Source: GWF2-43-63 sp964559205
GTDB taxonomy: Bacteria; Bacteroidota; Bacteroidia; Bacteroidales; DTU049
Assembly (NCBI GenBank): GCA_964559205.1
Contig: CAZLHV010000195.1
Location: 1 to 6,126, forward strand
Reading direction: 5' to 3'
Length of the DNA: 6,126 nt
This document shows positions 4,042 through 6,126 of this stretch, piece by piece. The notes under the pieces were generated by a model. That model did not search any database. It was not told where the DNA came from and saw only the letters and a list, made by a program, of their open reading frames with translations. The translations under genes and the position numbers were made by a program. Each line of letters starts with the position of its first letter. Within the stretch, counting starts at the first letter, position 1.

Positions 4042-6126
4042 TTGGGGTTTCACAGCCTTTTTTCTGATATTCGGTTGCTCCTTTGCCATGGCTCAGAAAC
4101 AAGCTGTCATAAAAGGTACCGTGAGTGACGAAAACGGGAAACCGCTGGAAATGGTTACGATTGCGATCATGAACATGCCCGTTGGAACAAGCAGCAATGC
4201 TGATGGCTCTTACAAAATGTTCATTCCAGCCGAAAAAGAAGTGATTGTAGCATACTCTATTCTTGGATATACCACAAGGTTCGACACGATTAATGCCACA
4301 GCAGGCGAGGAATTGATTAAAAATGTAACCCTTAGCGGGAAATCATATATTCTGAATCCGTTCGATGTTACTGCCCGGTTCGATGCAGCCGGAGGTATTA
4401 TCAGACTTGACCCAAAAAACACCAGTTTGTTGGTGACATATGGTGGTCTCGAAACGCTGGTGAAGCTCATTGGCATGGGTGTGTCGTCGGGTAACGAACT
4501 GTCATCTACCTATTCGGTACGTGGTGGCAACTTCGATGAAAACCTGGTTTATGCCAATGACATTGAAATCTATCGGCCTTTTCTGGTTCGTAGCGGCCAA
4601 CAAGAGGGCTTAAGCTTCTTAAACTCGTCGCTTGTGAATTCCGTTTCGTTTTCTTCGGGCGGTTTTGAAGCCCGGTATGGCGACAAGCTTTCCTCTGTCC
4701 TGGATGTTCAATATAAACGTCCCGACTCAATCAAAGGTGATGCTCAAATCAGTCTTCTGGGAGCTCAAATGCATATCGAAGGCACCGGACCAAAAGGTCG
4801 AATGGGTTTTCTATCCGGATTCAGATACAAAAGCAGCCAGTATGTGCTTAATGCCATGGAAACCAAAGGCGAGTACAAACCGAGTTTTATCGACTGGCAG
4901 ACATATCTCAACTGGCAGGTGTCCGAACGGTCTGAGTTCAGCATTCTGGGATACTTTAGTTCGAACCGCTACCGGCTTGTACCTGAAACACGTGAAACAA
5001 GCTACGGGACAATCAATCAGGCCATGCGGCTCACAATTTATTTCGATGGCGAGGAATATGATCGTTTCAGCACTTTTCTTGGAGCCATGAGTTTTAAACA
5101 CGCCCCCAACAAGAACCTGATGTTAAAATTCATTCTTTCCGGATTTTCCTCGCTCGAAGATGAGACTTATGATATTCAGGGACAATACTGGCTCGGATTG
5201 CTCAATTCCGATCCCGGAAGTGATGAATACGGCGAAGTTGCCGAGAATTTAGGCGTAGGCACATTTATCGAACATGCAAGAAACTACCTCGATGCACAGG
5301 TTGTTTCGCTAGAGCATAAAGGCATGCTTGAAAAAACAAATTATTACCTTCAATGGGGTGCAAAAGCACAAATGGAAAACATTCACGATGAGATTTGGCA
5401 ATGGAACTACATTGATTCTGCCGGCTACTCATTACCCCATCCATCCGATTCGGTGGGATATGTTGATCCATCGCAACAAGCCTATCAAAATCTCAGCCTC
5501 TCCGATGTGATCATCTCTAACCTCGACCTGAATTCACTCCGGTATTCGGCCTTCCTTCAAAGTGGTCATGAATGGACCAGAGACAGCGTTCGTTTCAATG
5601 CAATTGCCGGCCTCAGGGCTTCATACTGGGATGTAAACGGTCAGCTGATTGTTAGCCCAAGGGCAGCCATCAGTGCTACTCCGGCCTGGAAAAGCCGTTA
5701 CTCATTTCGACTGGCTACCGGAGTGTATCAGCAACCTCCGTTCTATAGAGAATTGCGTGACTTTGAAGGAAATCTTCATACAGATATTCAGGCTCAACAA
5801 TCCATTCATTTTGTTGCAGGTTTCGAACATCTAGATTCAATCTGGAAGCGTCCTTTTAAAATGGTTGGAGAAGTATACTATAAAAAGCTTGACCATATGA
5901 TTCCATATGTGGTTGATAATGTACGAATTAGATATTTGCCTGGTCAACAATCACATGGCTACGCGGTTGGAATCGATTTCAAGATGAACGGACAGTTTGT
6001 CCCCGATGCTGAATCGTGGATTAGCGTTAGTGTGATGCAAACAAAAGAGGACATTGAGGGAGACTTCTATTTCCGCTACTTCAACAGCAGCGGCGTGGAA
6101 GTAGCAGCCAGCGACCCGGGAGTTTC
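4025..6126 (+). CDS. TonB-dependent outer-membrane receptor, partial (3' end outside window)
   Basis: From the ATG at 4025 the frame is open to the window edge, about 700 residues, with no stop. A signal peptide ends near AMA (residues 21-23) before QKQ. Residues about 28-105 are a carboxypeptidase-regulatory-like domain (IKGTVSDENGKPLE, GTSSNADGSYKMFIP, YSILGYTT). LNPFDVTARFD (110-120) sits where a TonB-box-like segment is expected. The plug spans about 125-232, with YSVRGGNFDENLVYANDIEI and SGGFEARYGDKLSSVLDV, and the rest shows the aromatic, alternating pattern of barrel strands. Such receptors import siderophores, cobalamin, glycans or other ligands using TonB energy; the substrate here is not readable. 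No SusD partner is visible, and the plug does not look like a typical SusC, so glycan uptake is not supported. The start overlaps the upstream gene by 17 bp, suggesting translational coupling. Confidence 0.92.
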   Translation, partial: MSRWINWGFTAFFLIFGCSFAMAQKQAVIKGTVSDENGKPLEMVTIAIMNMPVGTSSNADGSYKMFIPAEKEVIVAYSILGYTTRFDTINATAGEELIKNVTLSGKSYILNPFDVTARFDAAGGIIRLDPKNTSLLVTYGGLETLVKLIGMGVSSGNELSSTYSVRGGNFDENLVYANDIEIYRPFLVRSGQQEGLSFLNSSLVNSVSFSSGGFEARYGDKLSSVLDVQYKRPDSIKGDAQISLLGAQMHIEGTGPKGRMGFLSGFRYKSSQYVLNAMETKGEYKPSFIDWQTYLNWQVSERSEFSILGYFSSNRYRLVPETRETSYGTINQAMRLTIYFDGEEYDRFSTFLGAMSFKHAPNKNLMLKFILSGFSSLEDETYDIQGQYWLGLLNSDPGSDEYGEVAENLGVGTFIEHARNYLDAQVVSLEHKGMLEKTNYYLQWGAKAQMENIHDEIWQWNYIDSAGYSLPHPSDSVGYVDPSQQAYQNLSLSDVIISNLDLNSLRYSAFLQSGHEWTRDSVRFNAIAGLRASYWDVNGQLIVSPRAAISATPAWKSRYSFRLATGVYQQPPFYRELRDFEGNLHTDIQAQQSIHFVAGFEHLDSIWKRPFKMVGEVYYKKLDHMIPYVVDNVRIRYLPGQQSHGYAVGIDFKMNGQFVPDAESWISVSVMQTKEDIEGDFYFRYFNSSGVEVAASDPGV

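Noticed and set aside
4062..4084. Possible lipobox (IFGC) in the receptor signal peptide
   Set aside because: The bulky Phe before Gly-Cys does not fit the lipobox, and a normal signal-peptidase I site (AMA before Q) follows a few residues later.
4665..5090. 141-codon plus-strand reading frame within the receptor gene
   Set aside because: It is a shadow of the receptor, which is continuous in its own frame with clear plug and barrel sequence; the shadow resembles no known family.

Overview
The window looks like chromosomal DNA from a member of the Bacteroidota, probably an environmental Bacteroidales-type lineage. Three things point there. Promoter -7 boxes read TAnnTTTG, and starts lack clear Shine-Dalgarno sequences. 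The gene families have phylum-typical forms: a GcvT with GGIVDDLLVY and ARDTLRLEMGFCLYGND, a ruvX-def-TPR lipoprotein cluster, and a TonB-dependent receptor with an N-terminal carboxypeptidase-regulatory-like domain. No mobile element, CRISPR array, tRNA or rRNA is visible.

Layout, left to right. On the minus strand, 1-161 is the N-terminus of a membrane-anchored nucleotide-sugar dehydratase/epimerase of the FlaA1/WbpM/CapD type, cut by the window edge. Divergent from it is gcvT (258-1361), the aminomethyltransferase of the glycine cleavage system. The 96-bp gap holds a -7 box for each direction and a 9-bp inverted repeat placed at both predicted transcription starts. gcvT ends in a strong terminator whose T-tract is 1 bp from the next promoter.

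That promoter drives a tight cluster of ruvX (1433-1849), def (1852-2412) and a TPR lipoprotein (2414-2953), with gaps of 2 and 1 bp. rpmB (3020-3256) follows with its own good promoter and its own terminator. The last two genes overlap by 17 bp: a secreted 227-residue protein with a carboxypeptidase-regulatory-like domain (3358-4041), then a TonB-dependent receptor (4025 to the window end, still open).

Functionally, the left and centre are housekeeping: one-carbon metabolism, 16S rRNA processing/Holliday-junction-type nuclease, N-terminal deformylation and a ribosomal protein. The right end is an envelope pair, probably for TonB-dependent uptake of an unknown substrate. I see no clear undescribed defence or mobile system. 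The points most worth checking are the symmetric repeat in the divergent promoter region, the terminator abutting a near-leaderless ruvX promoter, and the overlapping secreted-protein/receptor pair.
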